This document shows positions 26,496-34,756 of a stretch of 64,000 bases of DNA, one piece after another; within the stretch, counting starts at the first letter, position 1, and each line of letters starts with the position of its first letter. Under the pieces are notes generated by a model that did no database searches, had not been told where the DNA came from, and saw only the letters and a list, made by a program, of their open reading frames with translations. Both the position numbers and the translations under genes were made by a program. The DNA is from Cryobacterium sp. Y82 (GTDB lineage Bacteria > Actinomycetota > Actinomycetes > Actinomycetales > Microbacteriaceae): NCBI RefSeq assembly GCF_002929495.1, contig NZ_PJJJ01000024.1, positions 49,518 through 113,517 of the forward strand, in the 5' to 3' direction.

Positions 26496-26499
26496 CAGG

Positions 26500-26883
26500 C
26501 TACGACGCTGAAATCGGCGACGATGCTGGCGCCGATCCGGCAGAGCGCCCCGGCTCCACCGGCTCGCCGCCTGCGATTCGCACGTGATGGTGGATCACCT
26601 CGGCGATGATGAAGTTGAGAAACTTTTCGGCGAAGGCCGGGTCGAGATGAGCATCCTCGGCGAGGCCGCGCAGTCGGTCGATCTGCATGAGTTCACGCGC
26701 CGGGTCGGCGGCCGGCAGTCCGTGGGCAGCCTTGAGCCGCCCAACCTGCTGGGTGAATTTAAACCGCTCGGCCAGCAGGTGAATGAGCGCGGCGTCAATG
26801 TTGTCGATGCTCTCCCGAATGCTGTGCAGTTGCAGGGTCGCGGCCGCGTCGGCGTCGGCGGGTAATTCCTCGTGTACAGCCAT
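26500..26883 (-). CDS. chorismate mutase, AroQ (type II) family
   Basis: This is an all-helical chorismate mutase of about 127 residues that converts chorismate to prephenate for phenylalanine and tyrosine. The AroQ pattern is clear: SIRESIDNIDAALIHLLAER, then QQVGRLKAAHGLPAADPARE with the active-site Arg and Lys. The ATG at 26881-26883 gives MAVHEELP; a slightly longer start (Met or GTG up to 26907) cannot be excluded. The Pro/Ser-rich C-terminal tail is not part of the fold. Confidence 0.88.
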   Translation of the reverse strand: MAVHEELPADADAAATLQLHSIRESIDNIDAALIHLLAERFKFTQQVGRLKAAHGLPAADPARELMQIDRLRGLAEDAHLDPAFAEKFLNFIIAEVIHHHVRIAGGEPVEPGRSAGSAPASSPISAS

Positions 26884-26911
26884 ACTTTTACGATAATGCA
26901 TGCCCACGCCG

Positions 26912-27871
26912 TCAAGCGGATGCCGCCGCCGCCCGGCTGCGCGCCCCGAATGACCGCAGCCGCAATCGTTTCTGCGTCAGGAGTATGCCCAGCAGCACCA
27001 ACAGCGCCCCGGTCGGCTCGTGCCAGGAGAATGTTTCCGCGAGCACGAGCACCCCCAGCGCCACGCCGACCACGGGCGTCACATAGGTCACCGTGGACGC
27101 ATTGGTCGGACCCCAGGCGCGCAACACGTTGATGTTCCAGATGTAGGCCAGACCGGTGCCGAGCGCACCGAGCGCGACCAGGCACAGCACGATCGGCACG
27201 GTCAGCGCCACCGGGCTCCAGGCCAGCACCGGCGTCAGCAGCAGCATGATGACACCGGCGATACCGATGTTCAGAAAGGCGAACGTCGATGCCGCGATCG
27301 GCCGCCCACTCAGAAAACGCCGAGTGTAGCCGAAGGTGAAGCCGTAGCAGACGGCCGCGCCCAGGCAGGCAAGCTGGCCCCAAAGATTGCCCGTGAGCGA
27401 GGAATACTGCCACGGACCGATGATCACGACAACACCGACGATGCCGAGCACGACGCCCGCGACCTGCGCGCGCACGAGTTTCTCCACTCGAAAGGCGAGC
27501 GTCGCCATCAACGCCGTCATGATCGGAGTGACCGCGTTGTAAATGCTCGCCAGGCTTGAGGAGACGTATTGTTCGGCCCAGGCGAAGAGCAGGTGCGGAA
27601 TCACGCATCCGCTGATCGCGATGACCAGAAAGTGTAGCCAGACCACGCCCTCCCGAGGCAGCACCGGCCCGCTCCCGATGCGTGGACGGGTTACGAGCAC
27701 GATCAGCCCGAGGGTCAGCCCGCCGAGCACGAGTCGCGACCAGGCGATCTGCCCGAAGCTGACGCCATCGAGCGCGACCTTCATGAAGAGAAAGCTCGAA
27801 CCCCAGATCGCTCCCATGCCGAGAAATTGCAGCACGATCAGGCTTTTGCTGGCGGCAGTCGTTGAGGGCAC
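26912..27871 (-). CDS. EamA/DMT-family transporter
   Basis: This is a 319-residue drug/metabolite transporter with ten hydrophobic helices in two EamA repeats (first around WGSSFLFMKVALDGV, second around AAVCYGFTFGYTRRFL). Family members export amino acids, nucleobases or other metabolites. It lies just upstream of the chorismate mutase gene on the same strand (start codon to start codon spacing suggests possible co-transcription), but no specific substrate can be assigned. Confidence 0.9.
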   Translation of the reverse strand: MPSTTAASKSLIVLQFLGMGAIWGSSFLFMKVALDGVSFGQIAWSRLVLGGLTLGLIVLVTRPRIGSGPVLPREGVVWLHFLVIAISGCVIPHLLFAWAEQYVSSSLASIYNAVTPIMTALMATLAFRVEKLVRAQVAGVVLGIVGVVVIIGPWQYSSLTGNLWGQLACLGAAVCYGFTFGYTRRFLSGRPIAASTFAFLNIGIAGVIMLLLTPVLAWSPVALTVPIVLCLVALGALGTGLAYIWNINVLRAWGPTNASTVTYVTPVVGVALGVLVLAETFSWHEPTGALLVLLGILLTQKRLRLRSFGARSRAAAASA

Positions 27872-28009
27872 TCCCCGAGCCTATAGCGGCCGCTGCCAGG
27901 CACGGGCTCGGTGGAGCTCAACGTCTGCAATGCGCCGAACAATGGCAGCGGATGCTCTTGGCGGCTAATTCAAAAAATCCAACCGACAGGCAGGACCGGA
28001 TGCCGCTCC

Positions 28010-28813
28010 CTACTGAGACGCGTCGGCCCCGGCGCTGCGCTCGACATCCGGCGCACCCGGCACATCCGGCGTATCCGGCACATCCGGCGTATCCGGCACA
28101 TCCGGCACATTTCCGGCGGCCCGACCAAAGCCGCCGCGTGGCCCACCGCCCACGATTGTGCCGCTCGGCCCGGCGGGACGCAGATCACGATAGGTCACGA
28201 ATCGGCCCTCGAAGGCGTCGAGGCGAGCCTCGAGCCCGGCGCGCACGGCCGGCCATTCATCGGCGAGGATCGAGTACACGGCGCTGTCACGCCAGGTGCC
28301 GTCGGCGCGCGGACGATCACGGCGCAGGATGCCCTCGAACGTGGCGCCGATGCCGAGGATGGCGGCGCGGGAACGCTCGTTGATGGCATCCGCTTGAATT
28401 TTGGCCCGGCCGAAGCCGTTGTCGAAGGCGGTACCGAGCACGAGCAGTTTGGTTTCGGCATTGACGGCGGTGCCCCAGACGCGCGGGTCGTAGGCGGTCC
28501 AGCCGAGGTGGATGGCTTCGTTGACGACGTCGATGTCGCCGAGGGTGGTCGTGCCGACGACGTCGCCGTCGTTCGGGCCGCCGAGCAGCCGCACCACATA
28601 GGGCAGCCCCTCCCATTGAAAGTACTCATGCGCCCACTTGATGAAGCCGTCAACATCGCGGTGCAGGGCTGCCGGGCCTCCACCGAAGCCAGCCGCAAAC
28701 ACTTCGGGGTGCGCGATAGCGCGCGCCAGGTCGGGCAGCACCGCACTACCGAGCGGTTGAAGCTGTACAAAACGACCGGTCAGGGTCAGGGAATGGGGTC
28801 TCACGGCGCTCAC
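28010..28813 (-). CDS. GNAT acetyltransferase (RimJ-like) with a repetitive C-terminal tail
   Basis: This is a 267-residue protein. The first 220 residues are a GNAT domain of the RimJ/RimL type: SLTLTGRFVQLQPLGS at the start, IHLGWTAYDPRVWGTAVNAE, and ADAINERSRAAILGIGATFE. The last 35 residues are a run of DVP(D/G)(T/A)P triplets encoded by 9-bp DNA repeats, which is unusual for the family. It may acetylate a protein N-terminus or a small molecule. The tail is probably disordered. Confidence 0.87.
   Translation of the reverse strand: MSAVRPHSLTLTGRFVQLQPLGSAVLPDLARAIAHPEVFAAGFGGGPAALHRDVDGFIKWAHEYFQWEGLPYVVRLLGGPNDGDVVGTTTLGDIDVVNEAIHLGWTAYDPRVWGTAVNAETKLLVLGTAFDNGFGRAKIQADAINERSRAAILGIGATFEGILRRDRPRADGTWRDSAVYSILADEWPAVRAGLEARLDAFEGRFVTYRDLRPAGPSGTIVGGGPRGGFGRAAGNVPDVPDTPDVPDTPDVPGAPDVERSAGADASQ
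28044..28106 (+). repeat. seven 9-bp tandem repeats in the GNAT gene
   Basis: Seven consecutive copies of (AC/GT/GC)A(T/C)CCGGC run without gaps, followed by an eighth unit expanded by two bases and then degraded sequence. The period of 9 keeps the reading frame, so copy-number change would lengthen or shorten the Asp-Val-Pro tail without frameshift. Confidence 0.85.
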
Positions 28814-28858
28814 TCGCCCAGTGTGACAGGTAAAGTGAGGAATTCTCCGCTTATTGCG

Positions 28859-28887
28859 TCAACTGGACACATTTCGAGTCCGGTTGA
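28859..28887 (-). terminator. hairpin downstream of purA
   Basis: Arms TCAACTGGAC and GTCCGGTTGA (one G-T pair) flank a 9-nt loop. It begins 10 bp past the purA stop in the direction of transcription, with no U-tract. Confidence 0.5.
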
Positions 28888-28897
28888 CGATTCAGTT

Positions 28898-30184
28898 CTA
28901 GTCGATCAGGTCGTGACACACCACGATGGCTTCACGGTCGGGGCCGACGCCGATCGCCGAAATGCGCGATCCACTCATGCTTTCGAGTGCAAGCACATAG
29001 TTCTGCGCGGCCTGCGGCAGCGCGTCAAACGTGCGCACACCGGTGATGTCCTCGGTCCAACCGGGGAAGTTCTCGTAGATTGGAACGGCGTGGTGAAAGT
29101 CGCTTTGTGAGACCGGCACTTCGTCGACGCGCACACCATCAACCGAGTAAGCCACGCAGACCGGGATCTCGGCCAGGCCGGTGAGCACATCGAGCTTGGT
29201 CAGCACAAAGTCGGTGACGCCGTTGATGCGCGCGGTATAGCGGGCGATCGGAGCGTCGTACCAGCCACAACGGCGCGGGCGCCCGGTGGTGGTGCCGAAC
29301 TCGAAGCCGTTGGCGCGCAGGTATTCGCCCGACTCGTCGAACAGTTCGGTGGGGAACGGGCCGCTGCCCACCCGGGTCGTGTAGGCCTTGACGACCGCGA
29401 TGACCCGGTCGATGCGGTTCGGAGCGATACCCGAACCGGTGACCGCGCCGCCCGAGGTGGCGTTCGACGACGTGACGAAGGGGTACGTGCCGTGGTCGAC
29501 GTCGAGCATGGTGGCCTGGCCGCCCTCGAACAATACGGTCTTGCCGGCGTTCAAGGCCTGGTGCAGAAGCAGGGCGGTGTCGGCGACCATCGGGCGCAGT
29601 CGTTCAGCGTAGCTGAGCAGTTCGGTGACGATCTCCTCGACCTCGATGGCGCGACGGTTGTAGACCTTGACCAGCATGTGATTCTTCTGGTCGAGAGCTC
29701 CCTCTACCTTCTGCCGCAGGATGTTCTCGTCGAACAGGTCCTGCACACGAATACCGACGCGGTTGATCTTGTCGGCGTACGCGGGGCCGATACCGCGCCC
29801 GGTGGTGCCGATCTGGCGCTTGCCGAGAAAACGCTCGGTGACCTTATCGAGGGTGCGGTGGTAGGCGGTGATGACGTGCGCGTTGAGGCTGACCTTGAGC
29901 CGCGACACATCGACGCCGCGCTCGGCCAGCGCATCGAGTTCTTCAAACAACACCTCGACGTCGACGACGACGCCGTTGGCGATGACCGGGGTGACTCCGG
30001 GGCTCAGGATGCCTGACGGCAGCAGGTGCAGCGCGTACTTCTCGTCGCCGACGACGACGGTGTGACCGGCGTTGTTGCCGCCGTTGAACTTGACGACGTA
30101 GTCGACCCGGCTGCCGAGCAGGTCGGTGGCCTTACCCTTGCCCTCGTCGCCCCACTGGGCTCCGATGAGTACGATCGCGGGCAT
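28898..30184 (-). CDS. purA: adenylosuccinate synthetase
   Basis: This 428-residue GTP-dependent enzyme joins IMP and aspartate to adenylosuccinate for AMP synthesis. The N-terminal [16 protein letters not shown] is the phosphate loop with the catalytic Asp, NAGHTVV binds IMP, and [14 protein letters not shown] is the conserved loop near the C-terminus. It starts directly after the stop of the DUF3151 gene with no spacer, so the two are coupled. Confidence 0.97.
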   Translation of the reverse strand: MPAIVLIGAQWGDEGKGKATDLLGSRVDYVVKFNGGNNAGHTVVVGDEKYALHLLPSGILSPGVTPVIANGVVVDVEVLFEELDALAERGVDVSRLKVSLNAHVITAYHRTLDKVTERFLGKRQIGTTGRGIGPAYADKINRVGIRVQDLFDENILRQKVEGALDQKNHMLVKVYNRRAIEVEEIVTELLSYAERLRPMVADTALLLHQALNAGKTVLFEGGQATMLDVDHGTYPFVTSSNATSGGAVTGSGIAPNRIDRVIAVVKAYTTRVGSGPFPTELFDESGEYLRANGFEFGTTTGRPRRCGWYDAPIARYTARINGVTDFVLTKLDVLTGLAEIPVCVAYSVDGVRVDEVPVSQSDFHHAVPIYENFPGWTEDITGVRTFDALPQAAQNYVLALESMSGSRISAIGVGPDREAIVVCHDLID

Positions 30185-30670
30185 CTAGTCTTCTCCTCGA
30201 ATAACAAAAGCTTCGGTGGGCGGCGCCGGGTCGAAGCCGGGGCTGCCGGTGTGCAAATTAGCGATGATGTCGATGGCGCTCGCATCGGCATCCGTCAGAA
30301 AAGCGGTCAGGCGGGAGACCTCGTCGGTCTCACCGATCTCTTCGGCGCCCCGGCGCAACGCGAACAGGGCGCGCAGCACGCCGCGATTGGGTTCGTGGCG
30401 CCACGGAATGGGGCCGTGGCCGCGCCAGCCGGCCTTGCGCAGGGCATCGAGTCCGCGGTGGTAGCCGACCCGGGCGTACGCGTACGACTCTAGGAGGCGA
30501 CCCTCGTGGTGGGTGGCGTCGGCCAGTTCAGCCCAGGCCAGCGGAGAGGTCGGGTGCACCTGCGCCACCGCGGCGATCTCGCTCCTCGCGGTTCGGCGTA
30601 GGGCCTCGAGCACCTCCGGTTCTGCGGGAAGAAGGGTCTCGGGCTCTGAAATCAAATTGTCGCCGGTCAC
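30185..30670 (-). CDS. DUF3151 protein
   Basis: This is a 161-residue protein from the GTG at 30668-30670 (MTGDNLISEPETLLPAE). The conserved core has SPLAWAELADATHHEG, ESYAYARVGYHRGLDALR and GWRGHGPIPWRHEPNRGVLRAL, typical of the actinobacterial DUF3151 family. An upstream extension of 34 residues is open but not conserved. It abuts purA, a neighbour arrangement I recall as common in Actinobacteria. Function unknown; the helical make-up resembles TPR-like proteins. Confidence 0.85.
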   Translation of the reverse strand: MTGDNLISEPETLLPAEPEVLEALRRTARSEIAAVAQVHPTSPLAWAELADATHHEGRLLESYAYARVGYHRGLDALRKAGWRGHGPIPWRHEPNRGVLRALFALRRGAEEIGETDEVSRLTAFLTDADASAIDIIANLHTGSPGFDPAPPTEAFVIRGED

Positions 30671-30731
30671 ACTGAATCCTAGCAAGGCCGGGGAGCCCCA
30701 CCCCCGCGACGGGCCCGGTCGGCCGAAAAGG

Positions 30732-31100
30732 CTAGGCCGGGCTTTGCTGCCGGGCTGCGACGCGCCAGCCACCGTTCACGAACAGGTAGGTCGTCGACAT
30801 GTTCAACTCGGCGACCACCTCGCCCCGGCGAGCGATTGCCTTGTAAACGACGACACCGGCATGCTCACCGAGACGGATGATGGCGGGTTCGTGAATGCCG
30901 TAGCTCTCCCATGGAGCCGCCTGGTCGAAGTATGCGGTGACCTGGTCGCGAGTAATGACAGCGCCGGGCACGATCATCAGGGCATCGTCGGTCATTTCGC
31001 GCTGATAGTACGCGCCGCCCCGCCCGCCCAGGATTGCCTGCCAGCCGGCGTTTTCTTCGTGGAGGAGCCGGGCGGGAAGATCGTCAGTGATCGCAGTCAT
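30732..31100 (-). CDS. NTF2-like/DUF4440 protein
   Basis: This is a 122-residue cone-fold protein: N-terminal helix RLLHEENAGWQAILGG, a conserved TDDALMIVPGAVITRDQV strand pair, and a C-terminal MSTTYLFVNGGWRVAARQQ. Such proteins act as small-molecule isomerases, hydrolases or binding proteins; no catalytic residues can be named with confidence. It lies between the DUF3151 and TrmH-like genes on the same strand. Confidence 0.78.
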   Translation of the reverse strand: MTAITDDLPARLLHEENAGWQAILGGRGGAYYQREMTDDALMIVPGAVITRDQVTAYFDQAAPWESYGIHEPAIIRLGEHAGVVVYKAIARRGEVVAELNMSTTYLFVNGGWRVAARQQSPA

Positions 31101-31142
31101 ACCGTCACGCTAGCCCCAAACCGTCACGGAATGCAGAAAACG

Positions 31143-31793
31143 TTAGAACCGGTGCTGAACCACCCAGGAATGCATGGTGACGGCCGCGGCGGCCGAGGCG
31201 TTGATCGACCGGGTCGACCCGAACTGGCTGATTTCGACGATGGAATCGGCGGCGGCGATAGCCTCCTCCGACAGTCCGGGGCCTTCCTGGCCGAACAGGA
31301 GTACGCAGCGTTCGGGAAAGGTGAAGGTCTCGATAATGACGCTGCCGGGCACATTATCGATGGCGATGATCGGCAGTGCCCCGCTCTCGCACCAGTCCAC
31401 AAAAGCGGCGACGTCGGTGTGGTGCAGAACGTGCTGGTAACGGTCGGTGACCATGGCGCCGCGCTTGTTCCAGCGCTTTCGGCCGATGATGTGCACGGTG
31501 TCGGCGCCGAACGCGTTGGCGCTGCGCACGATGGAGCCGATGTTCATGTCGTGCTGCCAGTTTTCAATGGCCACGTGAAACGGATGCCGGTGCTCGTCAA
31601 GGTCAGCCACGATGGCCGCCATGTTCCAGTAGCGGTAGCGGTCGATCACATTGCGGGTGTCGCCGTGCTCGAGCAGGTCGGCGTCGTAGCGCTCCTCGCT
31701 CGGCCACTCCCCCGGCCACGGGCCGACGCCGTAGGTCGAGCGCTCAGGGGTGGGGTTGTCGGCGGTGAAGGTTGGGGCGGCTGGCTCGGTCAC
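31143..31793 (-). CDS. SpoU/TrmH-family RNA 2'-O-methyltransferase
   Basis: This is a 216-residue SPOUT methyltransferase. The three family motifs are visible: motif 1 NIGSIVRSANAFG, motif 2 VLLFGQEGPGLS, and motif 3 QFGSTRSINASAAAAV, which forms the knot that binds S-adenosylmethionine. Absence of an L30e-like N-terminal domain argues for tRNA rather than 23S rRNA G2251 modification, but the target site is not certain. The start is GTG. It is divergent from mntH. Confidence 0.9.
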   Translation of the reverse strand: MTEPAAPTFTADNPTPERSTYGVGPWPGEWPSEERYDADLLEHGDTRNVIDRYRYWNMAAIVADLDEHRHPFHVAIENWQHDMNIGSIVRSANAFGADTVHIIGRKRWNKRGAMVTDRYQHVLHHTDVAAFVDWCESGALPIIAIDNVPGSVIIETFTFPERCVLLFGQEGPGLSEEAIAAADSIVEISQFGSTRSINASAAAAVTMHSWVVQHRF

Positions 31794-31832
31794 TACTTAA
31801 CCGTAACCTGCGCCCAGCGCTCACATTTGGGC

Positions 31833-31848
31833 TTTCGGTTAACCGAAA
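31833..31848. promoter_or_regulatory. perfect 16-bp palindrome upstream of mntH, candidate MntR operator
   Basis: The site is TTTCGGTTAACCGAAA, a perfect palindrome 20 bp before the mntH ATG. mntH is followed directly by an MntR/DtxR-family gene. AT-rich flanks with inverted half sites of this length fit metalloregulator operators. Recognition by the nearby regulator is inferred. Confidence 0.7.
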
Positions 31849-31867
31849 ATCTGGCTATGGTTTCGGC

Positions 31868-33139
31868 ATGACTAAAACGGATGCAGTCGCTCCCGATCGC
31901 CTGCTCTCCAAGGCTCCCACCACGGTCGCCTCCAGCCGCTTACTGTGGTTGCTCGGACCGGCTCTGGTTGCGGGAGTCGCCTACCTCGACCCGGGAAACG
32001 TGGCGAGCAACATGACCGCCGGAGCCCGCTACGGCTACCTACTGGTGTGGGTCGTCGTAGCGGGCAACGTCATGGCCTGGCTCATCCAATACCTCTCGGC
32101 CAAGCTCGGCATCGTCACCGGGGCGAGCCTGCCCGAGATTCTCGGCGTGCGCATGAAACGACCGACGGCCCGTCGGCTGTACTGGGTGCAGGCCGAACTC
32201 GTCGCCATGGCCACCGACCTCGCCGAGATCATCGGCGGCGCGGTCGCCCTCAACCTCCTATTCAACCTGCCACTGATCTGGGGCGGCGTGATCACCGGCA
32301 CCATTTCAATGATCGTGCTCATGGTGCACACACGACGCGGACCGCGCGTCTTCGAACGCGTCATCATCACGCTCATGCTCATCATCACCGTGGGCTTCAC
32401 CGCTGGCGTGTTCTTCTCGCCGCCCGAGGCCGGCGGGGTGCTCTCCGGACTGGTGCCGCGGTTCGAGGGCTCCAACTCGGTGCTGCTCGCCGCGTCCATC
32501 CTGGGCGCCACCATCATGCCGCACGCCATCTACGCGCATTCTTCTCTGGCGCGGGACAGATTTCCCGAATGGCAGGGAATCGTCGCCACCCGGCGGTTGA
32601 TCTGGGCTACCAAATGGGACGTGACGATTGCCATGGTGATTGCCGGAACGGTGAACCTGGCCATTCTGCTGCTCGCGGCATCCGCTTTGCAGGGTGTAGA
32701 CGGAACCGACACCCTGCAGGGGGCGTATGCGGCGCTCAAAGACACGCTCGGGCCGGCGATTGCGACAACGTTCGCTATTGGACTGCTCGCCTCGGGTCTG
32801 GCCTCTACTTCGGTCGGCGCCTATGCCGGGGCCGAGATCATGCACGGCCTGCTGCACGTGCGCATCCCTCTGATATTGCGCCGATTGGTCACGCTGATTC
32901 CGGCGCTGTTCATTCTCGGTGTGGGGTTCGACCCGACCCAGGCGCTCGTGCTCAGCCAGGTGGTGTTGTCCTTTGGCATTCCGTTTGCCCTGATTCCGCT
33001 GGTCTGGCTCACCGCGCAGCGCGGCCTCCTCGGCACCTTCACCAATCGCTGGTTCACGACCGCCGCCGGGGTTGCCTGCGCCCTCGCTCTGGTCACTCTG
33101 AACGTCGTGCTGCTGGTACTCGTTTTCACCGGAGCCTGA
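31868..33139 (+). CDS. mntH: Nramp-family Mn2+/H+ symporter
   Basis: This is a 423-residue divalent-metal importer with 11 membrane segments. The metal-binding motifs are AYLDPGN in helix 1 and IMPHAIYAH in helix 6, as in bacterial MntH. The ATG at 31868 follows the palindromic site; a longer in-frame extension upstream is not conserved. The MntR-like regulator gene begins 19 bp after the stop, forming a likely self-regulated manganese uptake operon. Confidence 0.94.
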   Translation: MTKTDAVAPDRLLSKAPTTVASSRLLWLLGPALVAGVAYLDPGNVASNMTAGARYGYLLVWVVVAGNVMAWLIQYLSAKLGIVTGASLPEILGVRMKRPTARRLYWVQAELVAMATDLAEIIGGAVALNLLFNLPLIWGGVITGTISMIVLMVHTRRGPRVFERVIITLMLIITVGFTAGVFFSPPEAGGVLSGLVPRFEGSNSVLLAASILGATIMPHAIYAHSSLARDRFPEWQGIVATRRLIWATKWDVTIAMVIAGTVNLAILLLAASALQGVDGTDTLQGAYAALKDTLGPAIATTFAIGLLASGLASTSVGAYAGAEIMHGLLHVRIPLILRRLVTLIPALFILGVGFDPTQALVLSQVVLSFGIPFALIPLVWLTAQRGLLGTFTNRWFTTAAGVACALALVTLNVVLLVLVFTGA

Positions 33140-33158
33140 ACGGTAACCTGAAATAGAT

Positions 33159-33803
33159 ATGACGCACACTTCCGGCGCAGCCGAGGACTACCTCAAGACC
33201 ATCTATGCCCACACCGAGTGGCAGTCCGACCTGATCACACCCTCAGCGCTCGCCGTTCGGCTGGGTGTGGCGCCGTCATCCGTTACGGAAATGGTGAAGA
33301 AACTCGCTGCAAGCGGGCTCCTTACCCACGTTCCCTATGGTCCGCTGGCGCTGACGGATACCGGCCGGCTGCGCGCGACCGCCGTCGTGCGGCGGCATCG
33401 CCTGATCGAGACCTGGCTGGTCGGCGAGATGGGCTACGACTGGGACCAGGTGCATGACGAGGCCGAGATTCTCGAGCATTCCATCTCGGACCGGTTGCTC
33501 GCGGCGATCAATGCGCGGCTCGGGTTTCCGGCGCACGATCCGCACGGCGATCCGATTCCGTCCGCCGATGGCACCGTGCTGCGACCGCCGGCCGTACTGC
33601 TGGCGGAGGTCACGGTCGGGCATACGGGCACCGTGTTGCGCATCAGCGACCGCGACCCGGCCGTACTGCGCGAACTTGCTGCCGATCTGATCGGACCGGG
33701 CACCGAGTTCACGCTGGCGGCGGCGCTGACCATCGTTCTAGCGGATGGCCAGAGCCGGCAGCTGACGACGGCTGCGGCAGCGTCGATCTGGGTGACCGTC
33801 TGA
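33159..33803 (+). CDS. mntR: DtxR/MntR-family metalloregulator
   Basis: This is a 214-residue repressor. The winged helix is at residues 5-60 (AEDYLKTIYAHTEW, TPSALAVRLGVAPSSVTEMV), followed by the metal-binding dimerisation domain with RRHRLIETWLVGEMGYDWDQVH and EAEILEHSIS, and a C-terminal SH3-like domain of the DtxR type. Residues H and E in EILEHSIS are expected metal ligands. Linkage to mntH and the palindrome at 31833-31848 point to manganese control rather than iron, though this is inferred. Confidence 0.9.
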   Translation: MTHTSGAAEDYLKTIYAHTEWQSDLITPSALAVRLGVAPSSVTEMVKKLAASGLLTHVPYGPLALTDTGRLRATAVVRRHRLIETWLVGEMGYDWDQVHDEAEILEHSISDRLLAAINARLGFPAHDPHGDPIPSADGTVLRPPAVLLAEVTVGHTGTVLRISDRDPAVLRELAADLIGPGTEFTLAAALTIVLADGQSRQLTTAAAASIWVTV

Positions 33804-33893
33804 GCTAGTAGGGCATCCGCTTATTTGCGTGTTGCCAGTTACCGTGGCGAAACTCAGCGCGGCTAGGCTGAACACGACGAAAAGGAGCGCCTG

Positions 33894-34694
33894 ATGGCAC
33901 GACGCGACGAAATCGAATGCTGGCTCACCGACATGGACGGTGTGCTTGTGCACGAGAACCAGGCCCTCCCGGGGGCGGCCGAACTGCTGCAGCAATGGAC
34001 CGACGCTGGCACGCCGTTTCTCGTGCTCACTAATAACTCCATTTTCACGCCGCGCGACCTGAGCGCCCGGCTGCGCGCGAGCGGGCTGAACGTGCCAGAG
34101 GACCGCATCTGGACCTCCGCCCTGGCAACGGCAGACTTTCTCAAGTCTCAGGTCTCCGGCGGCACGGCCTTCGTGATCGGAGAGGTCGGCATCACGACAG
34201 CGCTGCACGAAGCCGGGTTCATCATGACCGAGACCGACCCCGACTATGTGGTGGTCGGCGAGACCCGCAACTATTCGTTCGAGGCGATCACCAAGGCCAT
34301 TCGGTTGATCCTCGGCGGGGCGCGATTCATCTCAACCAACCCGGATGCGACCGGGCCGAGCAAGGACGGCCCCACCCCGGCGACCGGCGCGATTTCGGCG
34401 CTGATCACCAAGGCCACCGGTATGGAGCCCTATGTCGTCGGCAAACCCAACCCGATGATGTTCCGTTCGGCGATGAACAAGATCGGCGCGCACTCGGAGA
34501 ACACCGGCATGATCGGCGACCGCATGGACACCGACATCGTCGCCGGCATGGAGGCGGGGCTGCACACGATCCTCGTGATGACCGGCATCAGCGACGAGGC
34601 CGAAATCAACCGGTACCCGTTTCGGCCAGACGAGATCGTGGCCGGCGTGCACGAGCTACTCTCGACCGAGCCGATCGAAAGCGACGAGATCTAG
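33894..34694 (+). CDS. HAD-IIA family sugar phosphatase (NagD-like)
   Basis: This is a 266-residue HAD phosphatase. Motif I is WLTDMDGVLVHENQAL, motif II LVLTNNS, the lysine lies in VVGKPNPMMF, and motif IV is GMIGDRMDTDI. The C2b cap with TNPDATGPS is typical of NagD/AraL-like enzymes acting on sugar phosphates or p-nitrophenyl phosphate-type substrates. It has an AAAGGAG ribosome site just before the ATG. It is a single gene. Confidence 0.9.
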   Translation: MARRDEIECWLTDMDGVLVHENQALPGAAELLQQWTDAGTPFLVLTNNSIFTPRDLSARLRASGLNVPEDRIWTSALATADFLKSQVSGGTAFVIGEVGITTALHEAGFIMTETDPDYVVVGETRNYSFEAITKAIRLILGGARFISTNPDATGPSKDGPTPATGAISALITKATGMEPYVVGKPNPMMFRSAMNKIGAHSENTGMIGDRMDTDIVAGMEAGLHTILVMTGISDEAEINRYPFRPDEIVAGVHELLSTEPIESDEI

Positions 34695-34756
34695 ACGCCT
34701 TCCTCCCCCGCCGGTTTGTTTAGCGCTCCGTCTAGGCGCGAGGCGGTGCGCCCGCT

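Noticed and set aside
27872..28009. Small RNA or gene between EamA and GNAT genes
   Set aside because: No hairpin of note or coding pattern; only short promoter-like AT stretches.
28021..28120. 9-bp repeats as a CRISPR-like or satellite locus
   Set aside because: They are in frame inside a GNAT gene and have no spacers.
30671..30731. Longer DUF3151 protein
   Set aside because: The extra 34 residues are Pro/Arg-rich and unlike the family; the GTG at 30668-30670 fits.
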